DNA from: Halorussus aquaticus
Lineage (GTDB): Archaea; Halobacteriota; Halobacteria; Halobacteriales; Haladaptataceae
NCBI RefSeq assembly: GCF_024218795.1
Contig: NZ_CP100400.1
Coordinates: 2,728,001-2,792,000 of the forward strand
Reading direction: 5' to 3'
Length of the DNA stretch: 64,000 nucleotides
The position numbers and the translations under genes are program-made. The notes beneath the pieces were generated by a model. The model was not told where the DNA came from and searched no databases. It saw only the letters and a list, made by a program, of their open reading frames with translations. Shown here piece after piece: positions 1 through 7,381 of the stretch (its first letter is position 1; each line of letters begins with the position of its first letter).

Positions 1-365
1 CCCGAACGCAGCGCGCGGTCGGCCGCGGACATCCCCGTCGCTCGCCCGAGACCGAGGTCGATGCGACCGGGGGCGAGGGCGTCGAGCGACGCGAACGTCT
101 CGGCCACCTTGAACGGACTGTAGTGGTTGAGCAGGACCGTCCCGGACCCGATTCGGATCTCGGACGTCTTCGCGGCGAGATGCGAGACGAGCACTTCGGG
201 GGTCGTACTCGCTATCGAGTCGGCGAGACCGTGATGTTCGGCCACCCAGAACCGGGAGTAACCGAGTCGTTCGGCCGCCTGCGCGAGTTCGACCGTGTGC
301 TGATAGGCCTCCGTGGCCGTGCTCCCGGACCGCACTGGCGCGATATCGACGATTGAGAGCTTCAT
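1..365 (-). CDS. LLM-class flavin-dependent oxidoreductase, N-terminal part (cut by window edge)
   Basis: About 121 N-terminal residues are visible, reading leftward from the ATG at 363-365. They begin MKLSIVDIAPVRSG and carry the AEHH signature (about residues 42-45) of the bacterial-luciferase-like TIM barrel, followed by an IGSG strand (about residues 72-75) and an LGLGR strand typical of this family. These enzymes use reduced flavin (FMNH2 or F420) to oxidise or reduce small substrates in the cytoplasm; the substrate cannot be told from the fold. The C-terminus lies outside the window. The family is seen directly; the role is not inferred further. Confidence 0.85.
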   Translation of the reverse strand, partial: MKLSIVDIAPVRSGSTATEAYQHTVELAQAAERLGYSRFWVAEHHGLADSIASTTPEVLVSHLAAKTSEIRIGSGTVLLNHYSPFKVAETFASLDALAPGRIDLGLGRATGMSAADRALRS

Positions 366-521
366 TGTCAGGGGTTCGACGCGGCATTGGTCCCGGACAC
401 GGTTATCCATTTCCGAGTCGAACGAGAGAAGTGGCTGTCGGACCGCGGGCCGTTCGTGTAGCTCCTACGACGACGTCTGATTCTTGCGACGGGAATCGCA
501 GACTACAATGAAATCGAGACC

Positions 522-527
522 CTATAA
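522..527 (+). promoter_or_regulatory. TATA-like box of the small zinc protein gene
   Basis: The CTATAA element centres about 28 nt before the ATG at 552, the spacing expected for a leaderless haloarchaeal transcript. Confidence 0.45.
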
Positions 528-551
528 CTCCAGTTGGAGGCATCACGAACG

Positions 552-671
552 ATGTCGGACTTCGACACCTACACCTGCGAGAACTGCGGTGACGAGTTCA
601 AAGCCCAAGAAAGCGCGAGCGCGGCAGAGAACACGTACTGTAGTCCGAAGTGCCAGATGGCGGGACGCTAA
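552..671 (+). CDS. small zinc-finger-like protein, 39 aa
   Basis: This short acidic ORF has two cysteine pairs, CENC (residues 9-12) and CSPKC (30-34), so it can form a single treble-clef or ribbon zinc site. The start is supported by a TATA-like box about 28 nt upstream, which fits a leaderless mRNA. It sits between the oxidoreductase and guaB, facing guaB. Haloarchaea encode many one-domain zinc micro-proteins of this size, some regulatory; no specific function can be given. Confidence 0.7.
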   Translation: MSDFDTYTCENCGDEFKAQESASAAENTYCSPKCQMAGR

Positions 672-740
672 TCCCGCTTTGGTCGGACCGTCGAGGTTCG
701 GCGGCCCGACTTCGAGGTTCCGAACCGATTCTGTCGGTCG

Positions 741-2234
741 CTATTCGTTAGGGCTGTAGTTCGGCGCTTCGTCCGTAATCATCACGTCGTGGGGGTGGCC
801 CTCGGTCTGCCCCGCCGAGGAGACGCGGACGAACTCCGAGCGCTCCTTGAACGTCGGAATCGTCTCCGCGCCGACGTAGCCCATGCCCGACTGCATCCCG
901 CCGACCAACTGGTGGAGTTCGCTTTCGAGGCTTCCCTTGTAGGGTTCGGCGGCCTCGACGCCCTCGGGGACGTACTCCTCGTCCTCCTCGGGTTCGTCCT
1001 TGAGGTAACGGTCGCCGTCGCCCGACTGCATCGCACCGACCGACCCCATGCCGCGGTACTGCTTGTACTTCTTGCCGTCCACGGTGATGACCCGGCCGGG
1101 CGCTTCGTCGGTGCCCGCGAAGTAGGACCCGAGCATCACCGCGTCCGCGCCCGCCGCGATGGCCTTGATGGCGTCGCCGGAGTACCGAATTCCGCCGTCC
1201 GCGATGACCGGCACGTCCTGCTCGCTGGCCACGTCGGCGACCTCCGCGATGGCCGAAATCTGGGGCATGCCCGCCCCGGAGACCACGCGCGTCGTACAGA
1301 TGGACCCCGGACCGATGCCAACCTTGATGCCGTCGGCGAAGTCCACCACGTCCTCGGCCGCTTCGCGAGTGCCGACGTTGCCGACCACCACGTCGGCATC
1401 GACCGACTCGCGGATTTCCCGCGCACCGTCGATGACGTTTAGGTTGTGCGCGTGCGCGCAGTCGATGAACAATACGTCCGCGCCCGCTTCGTCCACGGCG
1501 ACCGCGCGGTCGGTCTCGAAGGGACCGACGGCGACGCCGACGCGGAGGTGACCGCCCTCGTCGCGGGCGGCGTTCTGGTACTCGCGGCGCTGGAGGATAC
1601 CCTGCATCGTCACGAGACCGGTCAGGCGATGGTCGTCGTCCACGATGGGCACGCGCTCTATCTTGTGTTCGTACATGAGTTCGAGCGCTTCGCGGGCGGT
1701 CACGTCTTCACCGGCGGTGACGACCTCGTCGGTCATTGCCTCGCGCACTTCGTCGCTCTCGCCGACTTCCAGATAGGGACGGATGTCGGTGCCCGAGATG
1801 ATGCCCAGTACGTCGCCGTCGTCGTCGGTGACGGGTGCGCCGGAGACGCCCTGCCGGTCCATCATCGCGTCCACCTCGCGGACCGTCTGGTCGGGGTCTG
1901 CCGTCACGACGTCGCGGATGACGAGTTCGTCCGCGCGCTTGACGCGTTCGACCTCCGCGACGGCCTCCTCGACCTCTAGATTGCGGTGGAGGACGCCGAG
2001 ACCGCCCTGTCGGGCCATCGCTATCGCCATCTCGCTCTCGGTCACGGTGTCCATCGCCGCCGACAGAATCGGCACGTTGAGTTCGACGCTCGTCGAGACC
2101 CGCGTCGAGACGTCGGCCTCGTCGGGTTCGACGCGACTCTCTTTAGGTCGAAGAAGTACGTCGTCGAAGGTCAACGCCTTCGGTACGCGGAGTTTGTCGG
2201 TGAACGAACCTTCTTGCCGAGAATTCTTTTCCAT
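741..2234 (-). CDS. guaB: inosine-5'-monophosphate dehydrogenase
   Basis: The 497-residue protein catalyses NAD-dependent oxidation of IMP to XMP, the committed step of GMP synthesis, in the cytoplasm. It has the full family layout: an N-terminal barrel segment with LTFDDVLLRP (residues 21-30), two CBS domains (about 105-215), and the catalytic loop GPGSICTTRVVSG with the nucleophile Cys313. The mobile flap and the potassium and IMP sites follow. Length is normal for the family. The start at 2234 places the LTFDDVLL motif at the usual distance from the N-terminus. It is monocistronic and converges with the small zinc gene. Confidence 0.98.
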   Translation of the reverse strand: MEKNSRQEGSFTDKLRVPKALTFDDVLLRPKESRVEPDEADVSTRVSTSVELNVPILSAAMDTVTESEMAIAMARQGGLGVLHRNLEVEEAVAEVERVKRADELVIRDVVTADPDQTVREVDAMMDRQGVSGAPVTDDDGDVLGIISGTDIRPYLEVGESDEVREAMTDEVVTAGEDVTAREALELMYEHKIERVPIVDDDHRLTGLVTMQGILQRREYQNAARDEGGHLRVGVAVGPFETDRAVAVDEAGADVLFIDCAHAHNLNVIDGAREIRESVDADVVVGNVGTREAAEDVVDFADGIKVGIGPGSICTTRVVSGAGMPQISAIAEVADVASEQDVPVIADGGIRYSGDAIKAIAAGADAVMLGSYFAGTDEAPGRVITVDGKKYKQYRGMGSVGAMQSGDGDRYLKDEPEEDEEYVPEGVEAAEPYKGSLESELHQLVGGMQSGMGYVGAETIPTFKERSEFVRVSSAGQTEGHPHDVMITDEAPNYSPNE

Positions 2235-2485
2235 GTAAGTCGAACGTATCCCCCCGTCAAAAACGTTGCGAGATACTGCACGTTTGGACCGCCCGGATGT
2301 GTTTGATATCCATAGTCGTGCAACAACACGGTCTCCGAAACGGCAACCCGAAAGATGAAAATTGCAATTATATACTGAGTAAACTATGATACCAAATTAG
2401 TATTCAAGCTCAAATCTACTATTCGTAGTCGATTGTGGTTGTCTCTCACGCAACATTTATGCTCGAAACCCGTTTTGTATCGGGT
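2235..2485. other. intergenic region between guaB and the frameshifted small ORF
   Basis: This AT-richer stretch holds the guaB upstream region on the minus strand. A TATA-like ATTTATGC (about 2455-2462) sits 27-28 nt before the ATG at 2486 on the plus strand. I see no convincing gene in it. Confidence 0.5.
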
Positions 2486-2705
2486 ATGGACTCTACCAGT
2501 CCCATCGCTGCGCGTACTGCAGGCCAGACGATCGCTGCCTCCGGTAGCTCCTGCAAACCGATTTTTGCGATGGAATTTCTTACACTGGTAGAGAGTACAT
2601 TCGTGGGACGACGATGGAATCTCGGAAACCACGACCATCGTAGATACCGCGACTATCACTACCGTTCGGCCGGTGGGTACGGCCAAGCCAGCTAGTGTCC
2701 AATGA
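2486..2705 (+). pseudogene. small ORF with an apparent one-base frameshift, upstream of the DUF5794 gene
   Basis: An ATG at 2486 has a well-placed TATA-like box about 28 nt upstream. Its frame reads MDSTSPIAARTAGQ..., then beyond about 2607 becomes basic and unlike a haloarchaeal protein, stopping at 2695. The neighbouring frame reads DDDGISETTTIVDTATITTV and ends in a TGA that overlaps the next gene's ATG (ATGA at 2702-2705). Dropping one G of the GGG at 2605-2607 joins the two into one 72-residue protein ending in typical haloarchaeal sequence. It could be a sequencing indel, a real mutation or a recoding site. The family is not recognised. Confidence 0.45.
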
Positions 2706-3631
2706 GTAGTTCACAACATCCGGTCGCCCTGCGCCTAGAGCGACACGTAGGTGGCGCGACGAAGTTACTCGCCACCGTCATGGGGCTTCCGCTGGTAGAC
2801 GGTATCTTCCCCGCGTTGGTCCTCGCGGGCGGCGTCGACACCGTCACCGGCGTTCTTCAGGTCGGACTGCTCGTCTTCGGAGGGAGCGCCACCGTGGCGG
2901 TCATCCTCGCCGAGATGGACGGCACGCCCCGCGAGCAGGCGAAGACGGTGCTCGCGGTCGGCGTCGTCATCCTCGCGGTCGCGGCCGTCGAGGCCGCGTT
3001 CGCGCCGACTATCGAGAGCGTCCTCGACCCCAAGACCTTCAAGCGGTTCGCCGCGCTCGTCATACTGGCGATCGCAGCGAAGACCGCGAGTTCGCGCATC
3101 GGGGAGTACCTGCCCCGCCCGGCGGTCATCGTCGGTCTCGGGATGATCGCTAGCTTCCAACCCGCCGGATTCCAGGTCGAGACGGTCGATTACGTGCTCG
3201 TCCTGAAGGCCACCGCGGCCGCCGCAACCGGCGTCGGATTCGCGCTGGCCGTCGCGCTGACCTCGCCGTGGCTCCGCGGCGTCGTGGACATCGACCGCTT
3301 CCGGTTCGGGAGCGCGGTCGCACTGGGCATCCTGCCGCTGAGCCTGCTCGGACTCGCGCCCGGCAACGCACCGCTCGCGGTACTCGTAGTTACCAGTCTG
3401 CTCGCGTTCGACCCCGGTTCGGCCCAAGACGACACCGACGACACGATAGAGGAGACCGCGGCCACGGAAGCGATGAACGAAGAAACCACTTCCCCGGCGA
3501 ACGCGTCGCCCTCGAACCCCGTCGGTTCGCAGGCGGTCGCCACCGACGGTGCGGGGGGTTCGGACTCCGACGACGCGGGCTACAGCTACCCCAGTTCGGA
3601 GGACGGAGACGAGCGAGAACCGTGGCTTTGA
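2702..3631 (+). CDS. DUF5794-like multi-pass membrane protein
   Basis: The 309-residue protein has about seven hydrophobic segments between residues 20 and 240, containing many Gly/Ala/Val residues. A roughly 70-residue acidic, Ser/Thr-rich cytoplasmic tail ends in EDGDEREPWL. The pattern matches the haloarchaeal DUF5794 family from memory; its function is unknown. The ATG overlaps the stop of the preceding frameshifted small ORF (ATGA), so the two were probably translated together. No transporter signature could be identified. Confidence 0.75.
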   Translation: MSSSQHPVALRLERHVGGATKLLATVMGLPLVDGIFPALVLAGGVDTVTGVLQVGLLVFGGSATVAVILAEMDGTPREQAKTVLAVGVVILAVAAVEAAFAPTIESVLDPKTFKRFAALVILAIAAKTASSRIGEYLPRPAVIVGLGMIASFQPAGFQVETVDYVLVLKATAAAATGVGFALAVALTSPWLRGVVDIDRFRFGSAVALGILPLSLLGLAPGNAPLAVLVVTSLLAFDPGSAQDDTDDTIEETAATEAMNEETTSPANASPSNPVGSQAVATDGAGGSDSDDAGYSYPSSEDGDEREPWL

Positions 3632-3745
3632 GGCCGCTCCCGACATTACTCGCTCGCTGAGGCTGTTTCGACGCACTTTCTCGAACCGAATGACGACGTA
3701 CCTGCGACGGGAAGGCTTACCCCGTAGGACCTGCTTCGTTCGGAC

Positions 3746-3973
3746 ATGACTGCCAATCGCGTCGTCCAGGGTCGCATGGTGACCGCCGAGAGCCTCGCCG
3801 AGATGATAGAGGGCGAAGACGTGATGGACGCCGAGTCCATCGAAGACGCCGACCGAGAGTGCCCCGAGTGCGGCAGCGACGTACTCGAAGTGGGTTACAT
3901 GCCCAGCGTCACGGCGTTCGTCACCGGCTGGAAGTGCCAAGAGTGCGATTGGTCCGACACTGACCGCGAGTAA
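3746..3973 (+). CDS. DUF5795-like zinc-ribbon protein
   Basis: The 75-residue protein has an acidic helical N-terminus (about residues 1-35) and a C-terminal zinc ribbon made of CPEC (39-42) and CQEC (65-68). This matches the small haloarchaeal DUF5795 family. It lies just upstream of tRNA-Trp on the same strand, with only about 45 nt between them. The molecular function is unknown; nucleic-acid or protein binding is a general inference for such ribbons. Confidence 0.75.
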   Translation: MTANRVVQGRMVTAESLAEMIEGEDVMDAESIEDADRECPECGSDVLEVGYMPSVTAFVTGWKCQECDWSDTDRE

Positions 3974-3985
3974 GAAAATCGAAAC

Positions 3986-3995
3986 CCCTTTAGGG
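3986..3995 (+). promoter_or_regulatory. TATA-like element of tRNA-Trp
   Basis: The sequence CCCTTTAGGG is centred about 28 nt before the tRNA 5' end, consistent with a dedicated tRNA promoter. Confidence 0.4.
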
Positions 3996-4018
3996 CGTAT
4001 GGACCAACGAATTCCTGC

Positions 4019-4198
4019 GGGGTCGTGGCCAAGTCAGGGATGGCGACTGACTCCAGAGGCTACGCGCCCGGGACGAAACTCCAGCTGATATACCGAGCGG
4101 CCGACTGATCATCGGTCCGCGTTGACGACCCTCTGGAGTTCCGAGGCGCTCACACCGGAGATATCAGTCGATCGGGGGTTCAAATCCCTCCGACCCCA
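4019..4198 (+). tRNA. tRNA-Trp (CCA) with a 106-nt intron
   Basis: The exons fold into a complete tRNA. The acceptor stem pairs GGGGTCG (4019-4025) with CGACCCC (4191-4197), with discriminator A at 4198. The anticodon stem pairs ACTGA (4046-4050) with TCAGT (4164-4168), and anticodon CCA is at 4053-4055. The interruption falls after position 37, exactly where haloarchaeal tRNA-Trp introns lie. CTCC (4051-4054) pairs with GGAG (4157-4160) to form the 4-bp core of a bulge-helix-bulge, with 3-nt bulges AGA and ATA around the cut sites, as the tRNA splicing endonuclease requires. Confidence 0.95.
4057..4162 (+). ncRNA. tRNA-Trp intron with box C/D guide features
   Basis: In haloarchaea this intron is known to act as a C/D guide RNA that directs 2'-O-methylation of C34 and U39 of its own pre-tRNA. 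Here CTCTGGAG (4131-4138) lies just upstream of a D-like CCGA (4141-4144) and is complementary to the anticodon region 4051-4058. The fifth-nucleotide rule then points to C34 (4053). A second stretch, CGACTGAT (about 4102-4109), is complementary to exon 2 around U39. C-like boxes CTGATAT and TTGACGA precede the two guides. Box matches are degenerate, so the fold is inferred. Confidence 0.75.
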
Positions 4199-4948
4199 CT
4201 CCGAAATTAAGCGTTACAGACGTTATTTTACACTACCTACTTCAGGTTAGTAGTCGTTCACGCACCAGTCGCAACTCCGTCGGTGGAAGTATCGCCTGAT
4301 GGCGCTCGAGTACTGCGCTAACCAGCGCCGTGAGCGACACTCAGGCAACTCCCATCCGAAGGCCGCGGGCGAGTCCGTAGTGGCGAACGTCGTCCTTAGA
4401 GTACGCTGATCCGGCGACGTGGACGGCGACGGAACCATGCGCGAAGGCAGGTAGGTCGAGGAGATGGTCCGCTCGGACCGCTGGAACGTCCTCGGGTTCG
4501 ACGCGTTCGCCCACCGCGACGGTATCGACCTCGGCACGAAGGTCTACCGCATCGACCGGAGACGACGTGACCAGCGACCCGCCGAGCCGAAACTGGAAGC
4601 GTACATCGCAGGGACCGACAACGGGTAGTACGCGCTCGTGGCCTACGTGAGTCCTTCGCTGCCGGTGGGACACAGTAAGAAAACGTGTAAGCGAGTGTAA
4701 GCCGCGCTCGGAGAATTTTGAGGAGCGAGAGACCGCTCGTCGTGCCGGATAGAGGCTTTCTCAGCGAAATGGAGAATCCGCGACTTCGGGAAGGCGGTCA
4801 TCTTGTAGAATAGGAGGACGACCCTGTGGATTTCGACGGAACAGGGAACTCGTATTTCAGGCGTTAACTCGAAGCAGGGGGCGTCTTTCTAATTTCGTAG
4901 GACGAGATATCCGTTCTCGGTCACCCACCTGCCAACGCGAGCTGGCGG
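4199..4948. other. gene-poor region with a stop-interrupted plus-strand frame
   Basis: No intact gene is supported in these 750 bases. One plus-strand frame (about 4254-4680) reads like protein, for example KYRLMALEYCANQRRERHSG and later DRWNVLGFDAFAHRDG, but stop codons at 4407, 4452 and 4626 interrupt it. Long minus-strand ORFs over the same bases (for example 4341-4673) have no recognisable domain. This looks like a decayed gene, but its family is not recognised. Confidence 0.35.
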
Positions 4949-5257
4949 CTACCGATAGAGCAACGTTGCAAACATCGCGATCTCACCGACGAGAACGAAT
5001 CCGAGAACGAGTCCAACGACGAACGCCTCAGAGAGACTTACAGTAGCAACGAGAATCACACTAATCGGCATTGGAAGGACTGCCAGCGAGAGGATACCGA
5101 CCGAAAGCGAACCCATCGCAGGCGACCGATACCGGTAGGCCGTCCGGATGGCCTGCCCGGCGACGAACGTTCCGAGTCCGACGACGACTAACACGGTACC
5201 GAGAACGAGCGGTCGGAGTTTCAAGTCCTCACTAAATACACAGCGCACACGCAGCAC
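4949..5257 (-). CDS. small three-helix membrane protein, DUF7521-like
   Basis: The 102-residue protein (GTG start) has three hydrophobic segments at about residues 16-35, 49-68 and 74-100, linked by the short basic loop RTAYRYRS. Size and pattern resemble the haloarchaeal DUF7521 family, which often sits beside winged-helix regulators, but none is adjacent here. The start is uncertain because the frame stays open further upstream. Function is unknown; membrane location is inferred from hydrophobicity. Confidence 0.55.
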   Translation of the reverse strand: MLRVRCVFSEDLKLRPLVLGTVLVVVGLGTFVAGQAIRTAYRYRSPAMGSLSVGILSLAVLPMPISVILVATVSLSEAFVVGLVLGFVLVGEIAMFATLLYR

Positions 5258-5480
5258 GGTGTCACTCTCGCTGAATCGGAGTCGGTCCTCGAACCGAGTG
5301 TCTCTCGTCGGAAGCGACCAAACGAGGTTCCAGCATCGAGAGGAACTCCTCGACGACCAACGGTGTCAGCATCGTCCTACGACTCTCTCTCTCGTCGTCT
5401 TCGTCGTTCGAGGACCGACGGCAGAATCCTCGAACGTTTCGGCGACCGATTCCGTGCGGCGTGAAATCTGTGGTGCTAAT

Positions 5481-6167
5481 TTACCACAACCGTCCACCGA
5501 GCGAATAGCGTCCCTGCTTGAGCGCCCGAATAACGTTATCGCCGGACAGTTCCTCGACCTCGACGACGACGTGCCCTGCTCCGACTGCCTCTGGACTGTG
5601 AGCGTCGGACGTGGTTGTCGGCGTCGCGTCTAACTGTTCGACAGCGTCGGCAATCGTCGGATACCCCTGAATATCCTCTCCGCGTTCGGTGACTTCGACG
5701 AGGTCCGCACCGACTCGGTCGGCTAACTGGTTGATATCGTCTGCCGTGTCGTCGTACCGCATCGGATGATTGATCTGCTTTATCATCTCGTCGTCGGACT
5801 GTATCACGTTGACGTGATGCGATGCGGACAACTCGACCCCGTTCAAGATGGGACCAGGGAACTCCAGATGCGAGTAGTCGCCGACCGTTTCGGCTTCGAC
5901 GCTTCCGTCGACACCGATATCGTCGTGATGGTCCGTACCCACCAGAACGTCGAACCCCAACTCGGCGTACCTGTCTGCCATCTGCTGTCCGCCGCCCCGC
6001 TGGAGGTGAGCGTGGAGGTCGACCTTCGCGGAGACAGTGTCGTCCGTCCGTGTCGAGTTCCGCGGACTGCTTGACGAGCGCTTCGACTGGCGGTCTGCGA
6101 ACCCGGTGGAGAGACCACCGATTCCTATCGCGAGGCCGGACGCACCGAGGAATCGTCTCCGGTCCAT
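5481..6167 (-). CDS. Tat-exported PHP-domain phosphoesterase-like protein
   Basis: The 228-residue protein begins MDRRRFLGASGLAIG, a twin-arginine signal, so it is probably exported folded to the cell surface. The PHP metal-binding motifs follow: DLHAH (about residue 50), the GTDHHDD segment (about 77), ELSASHHVNV, NHPMRYDD and a late SDAHSPE. PHP domains hydrolyse phosphoester bonds with two or three metal ions. The substrate is unknown. It converges with nothing close by and lies upstream of the small membrane gene on the same strand. Confidence 0.8.
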   Translation of the reverse strand: MDRRRFLGASGLAIGIGGLSTGFADRQSKRSSSSPRNSTRTDDTVSAKVDLHAHLQRGGGQQMADRYAELGFDVLVGTDHHDDIGVDGSVEAETVGDYSHLEFPGPILNGVELSASHHVNVIQSDDEMIKQINHPMRYDDTADDINQLADRVGADLVEVTERGEDIQGYPTIADAVEQLDATPTTTSDAHSPEAVGAGHVVVEVEELSGDNVIRALKQGRYSLGGRLW

Positions 6168-6312
6168 GTCTCCGGGACGCGATTCTCTATGAAAAAGGAA
6201 ACGGCCCCGAAGACGGTCGTAGGGTCCGTTCGGCAGTCCCCGTGCTGTCGGGAGAACGGGCGGGTTGCCACAACAGTAACCCGTCCCAAACCACTACCTA
6301 CGCAGACCCACC

Positions 6313-6822
6313 ATGACTACTCACCACATCGCCTCGTGGCTGATGGAACACAGTAGCGTCCCCATGACCGTCCTCAAACCGGTCGCCACCAAACTCGGCG
6401 TCTCGACGAACTACGTCGGCGCGGCGCTGTTCGCGGGGCAAATCGTCTACGAGAATCAGGACACCATCGTGACGTACACCGGCAAAGGCGGCGTCACCGT
6501 CGGCCAGTTCCTCCACGAGCAGTCTCGACGGCGGTACGGCGAGGACCACCCGCTGACGGAGTACCTCGGCGAGAACGTGGACGCCATAACCGAGGCCTTC
6601 GAGGGAACCGAGGAGGAGGCCCGCTCGTTCGCCGAGTTCTACCGCCGGTTCCGCGCGGTGGACCGCGACTACCGACTGCGAGACGGAATCGAGGTCGGCG
6701 TGCCGGAGACCGTCACCGACAGGATACCAGACGCGGACTCGATTCCGAGTCTCCGCGGCGACGCCGACGAGACCGACGCGAGCGACGCCGTCGATATCCC
6801 CGTCACCGACCCGGAATCGTAG
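6313..6822 (+). CDS. conserved hypothetical protein, 169 aa
   Basis: This soluble acidic protein has no recognised domain. Its first 70 residues are of mixed helix character (SVPMTVLKPVATKLGVSTNY), residues about 70-130 are strongly helical and charged, and the last 35 are Asp/Ala-rich and probably disordered. Codon use and amino-acid composition match the neighbours, and the ORF is free of overlap with better candidates, so it is very likely a real gene. No role can be inferred from its neighbours. Confidence 0.7.
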   Translation: MTTHHIASWLMEHSSVPMTVLKPVATKLGVSTNYVGAALFAGQIVYENQDTIVTYTGKGGVTVGQFLHEQSRRRYGEDHPLTEYLGENVDAITEAFEGTEEEARSFAEFYRRFRAVDRDYRLRDGIEVGVPETVTDRIPDADSIPSLRGDADETDASDAVDIPVTDPES

Positions 6823-6899
6823 CCCGATACCGACCGGACGGTCGCCTGTCGGCCGCTAACCCCGACGAATTAATTGCCCCGCCTCCGAAGGCCCGTCAG

Positions 6900-7310
6900 A
6901 TGAAGTCCCCCGAACACGCGACGCTCGGCGCGATAGCCTCACTGCTCCTCGTCTTCACGCTCCCGGTCTCGGTCCCCCTCGAAGCGGCCGTCCTGTTCGC
7001 CTACGGCGTCCTCCTGTCGGTGTTCGTCGATCTCGACCACTTCGTCGTGGCCCGCTACCACGCGGGCGACTGGTCGCACCTCCGGCGGTGCGTGACCGAC
7101 CCCGTCTTCGCATTCACCGAACAGGAGCAGGTCTTCGAGGGCGTGGACACCCGGACGCTGGAGGTCCACCGACTGCTCAGCCACCTGCTGGTGGGCGGCG
7201 CGCTCGTCGCGGCGCTCGCGCTGTTCGCGCCCGTCTACGCGCTGTTCACGGCGGGCGTCCTCTACGTCCACGTCGTCGCCGACCTGCTCCGCGACGGCGA
7301 AATCGCCTGA
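6900..7310 (+). CDS. membrane-bound metal-dependent hydrolase-like protein (DUF457/YdjM-like)
   Basis: The 136-residue protein begins MKSPEHATLGAIASLLLV and has four hydrophobic segments. Histidines and acids fall in the pattern of the YdjM/DUF457 family: HATLGA near the N-terminus, DLDHF (about residues 43-47), VHRLLSH (about 90-96) and HVVADLL at the end. Family members are predicted membrane-bound metal-dependent hydrolases of unknown substrate. It lies 71 nt upstream of dinB on the same strand. Confidence 0.65.
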   Translation: MKSPEHATLGAIASLLLVFTLPVSVPLEAAVLFAYGVLLSVFVDLDHFVVARYHAGDWSHLRRCVTDPVFAFTEQEQVFEGVDTRTLEVHRLLSHLLVGGALVAALALFAPVYALFTAGVLYVHVVADLLRDGEIA

Positions 7311-7381
7311 CCTGTGACCCGAGGGAGACCGACCGGACCCGAACTGAACCTTTAACCCACCTCGGAAACCAACGTCGTCCA

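Noticed and set aside
2384..2686. A 100-codon minus-strand ORF upstream of the DUF5794 gene
   Set aside because: It has no recognised motif and overlaps the plus-strand small gene that has a TATA-like box and ATGA overlap.
4341..4673. A 110-codon minus-strand ORF in the gene-poor region
   Set aside because: It has no domain or start signals, and the plus strand reads more like a decayed protein.
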